From NCBI GenBank assembly GCA_040002735.1, contig JBDUDX010000266.1:1-24624 (forward strand): a stretch of DNA of 24,624 bases. Direction: 5' to 3'. Position numbers and translations under genes: made by a program. Positions 23,526 to 24,624 of this stretch are shown here, piece after piece (positions within the stretch are counted from its first letter, which is position 1; each line of letters begins with the position of its first letter). This DNA comes from JADGOV01 sp040002735. GTDB lineage: Bacteria; Actinomycetota; Actinomycetes; JADGOV01. A model generated the notes under the pieces. It was not told where the DNA came from. It ran no database searches and saw only the letters and a program-made list of their open reading frames with translations.

Positions 23526-24624
23526 CTACTTCAGGAAGTCAGGGATATCAAGGTCGTCCGGGTCGTCGTACGCGGGTCGGCGGGCGGGGGGGGTCGGCGG
23601 ATTCGGCCGTGGCGGCGCGGACTGCGCCTCGTACCGCTGCTCCGGTTGGACGCGCGGATCGGCCTGCTCCGGTGCGGGGCGGCCCGCATCGGCCTGGCCG
23701 AGCGCTGCGGCGGGTACCGAGGAATCCAGCCGCCGCTCCGGCGTCGCCTCCGCTGGTGCGTCGAGCCGGATCTCCCGGTCCGGGGACGGCGTCGCGTGCG
23801 GCGGTCGGCGGTCCTCGCGAGACTCCTCTCGCCGGCCCTCCGTGCGGCGAAACTCTTCCCGTGGCGCTCCGGGACGCCGGCTCTCCGCCGGGGCCTCCCG
23901 GCGGCGCTGCGGCTGGCCGCCGTCGAAGCCGGCGGCGATCACGGTGACCCGGACCTCGTCACCGAGGGCGTCGTCGATCACAGCGCCGAAGATGATGTTC
24001 GCCTCGGCGTGCGCCGCCTCGCTGATCAGCCGGGCGGCCTCGTCGATCTCGAACAATCCGAGGTCGGACCCGCCGGAGATGTTGAGCAGCACGCCGTATG
24101 CCCCGTCGATGGAGGCTTCGAGGAGCGGGCTGGCAATCGCCATCTCGGCCGCGACCGCGGCCCGGTCCTCACCGCGGGCCGAGCCGATGCCCATCAGGGC
24201 CGAACCGGCGCCCGCCATGATCGATTTCACGTCGGCGAAGTCGAGGTTGATCAAACCGGGCGTGGTGATCAGGTCGGTGATTCCCTGGACACCGGAGAGC
24301 AGCACCTGATCCGCGGATCGGAAGGCGTCGATCAGACTCACCTGCCGGTCGCTGATCGACAGCAGCCGGTCGTTCGGGATAACGATCAGCGTGTCCACTT
24401 CGCTGCGCAGCTCGTCAATGCCCGTTTCGGATTGGGTGGCGCGCCGCTTGCCCTCGAAACTGAACGGCCGGGTCACCACGCCGATGGTCAGCGCACCGAG
24501 CGACTTCGCGATCCGGGCGACCACCGGGGCCCCGCCGGTGCCGGTGCCACCGCCTTCCCCGGCCGTGACGAACACCATGTCGGCGCCCTTGAGGACCTCC
24601 TCGATGTCCTCCGAGTGGTCATCG
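23526..24624 (-). CDS. ftsZ: Cell division GTPase FtsZ (5' end cut by window)
   Basis: FtsZ is the tubulin-like GTPase that forms the division ring. The visible part is 365 residues; the first part of the GTPase domain lies beyond the right edge. It opens inside the strand before the tubulin signature, then shows VTAGEGGGTGTGGAPV (the nucleotide-binding loop) and the T7 synergy segment NLDFADVKSIM whose aspartates drive GTP hydrolysis in the polymer. A long charged and proline-rich linker of about 115 residues follows the globular domain (RREAP..., RRTEGRREESREDRR, PPRPNPPTPPARRP). The protein ends in DDLDIPDFLK, the conserved peptide for SepF and other partners. pgeF starts directly after the stop. 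Confidence 0.97.
   Translation of the reverse strand, partial: DDHSEDIEEVLKGADMVFVTAGEGGGTGTGGAPVVARIAKSLGALTIGVVTRPFSFEGKRRATQSETGIDELRSEVDTLIVIPNDRLLSISDRQVSLIDAFRSADQVLLSGVQGITDLITTPGLINLDFADVKSIMAGAGSALMGIGSARGEDRAAVAAEMAIASPLLEASIDGAYGVLLNISGGSDLGLFEIDEAARLISEAAHAEANIIFGAVIDDALGDEVRVTVIAAGFDGGQPQRRREAPAESRRPGAPREEFRRTEGRREESREDRRPPHATPSPDREIRLDAPAEATPERRLDSSVPAAALGQADAGRPAPEQADPRVQPEQRYEAQSAPPRPNPPTPPARRPAYDDPDDLDIPDFLK

Noticed and set aside
1..24624. CRISPR arrays, tRNA or rRNA genes, phage or intact transposase genes
   Set aside because: No regularly spaced repeats, cloverleaf-like sequences, rRNA motifs or transposase signatures were seen on either strand by eye.

Overview
The window is about 24.6 kb of high-GC DNA with actinobacterial gene content. 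It carries a hisDCB-orf-hisH-priA-ridA-hisF operon with a PriA-type isomerase, a T-box in front of ileS that looks translational, many GTG starts, ATGA/GTGA gene overlaps, and the tail of a division cluster (ftsZ-pgeF-yggS-sepF-yggT). Gene order and protein style resemble Micromonosporaceae. That placement is inference; no marker gene was compared.

Layout. (1) 1-5370, minus strand: a nearly complete histidine operon read from hisD (5370) to hisF, which runs off the left edge. Most junctions are 4-bp stop/start overlaps. A 56-residue membrane protein sits between hisB and hisH, and a RidA-family gene sits just before hisF. A 102-bp inverted-repeat element lies between priA and ridA and supplies the priA stop codon. 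(2) 5471-7914: a divergent LON-substrate-binding-domain gene, a convergent amidohydrolase and a DUF6308-like gene. (3) 8005-11496, minus: dnaE, replicative polymerase III alpha. (4) 11795-13723, plus: a secreted S53 (sedolisin) peptidase with a Tat-like leader. (5) 13747-15247, minus: an RluD-type pseudouridine synthase and lspA. (6) 15264-18730, plus: promoter, T-box riboswitch and ileS. (7) 18771-21094: an accessory, decayed interval with a vapBC toxin-antitoxin pair and two GNAT acetyltransferase genes that both carry frameshifts. (8) 21095-24624, minus: yggT, sepF, yggS, pgeF and ftsZ (5' end cut by the right edge).

How the genes work together. The his operon covers late histidine synthesis: HisH/HisF glutamine amidotransferase-cyclase, HisB dehydratase, HisC aminotransferase, HisD dehydrogenase, and PriA, which probably also serves tryptophan synthesis. 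FtsZ ends in the C-terminal peptide that SepF binds, and SepF is encoded three genes downstream. DivIVA, commonly next to yggT in actinobacteria, is not here; the decayed interval occupies that position.

I found no convincing new multi-gene system. The best leads are the inverted-repeat element inside the his operon, the unlisted small membrane protein in the same operon, the well-formed ileS T-box, and the displaced divIVA with its decayed neighbourhood. No tRNA, rRNA, CRISPR array or intact transposase was seen.
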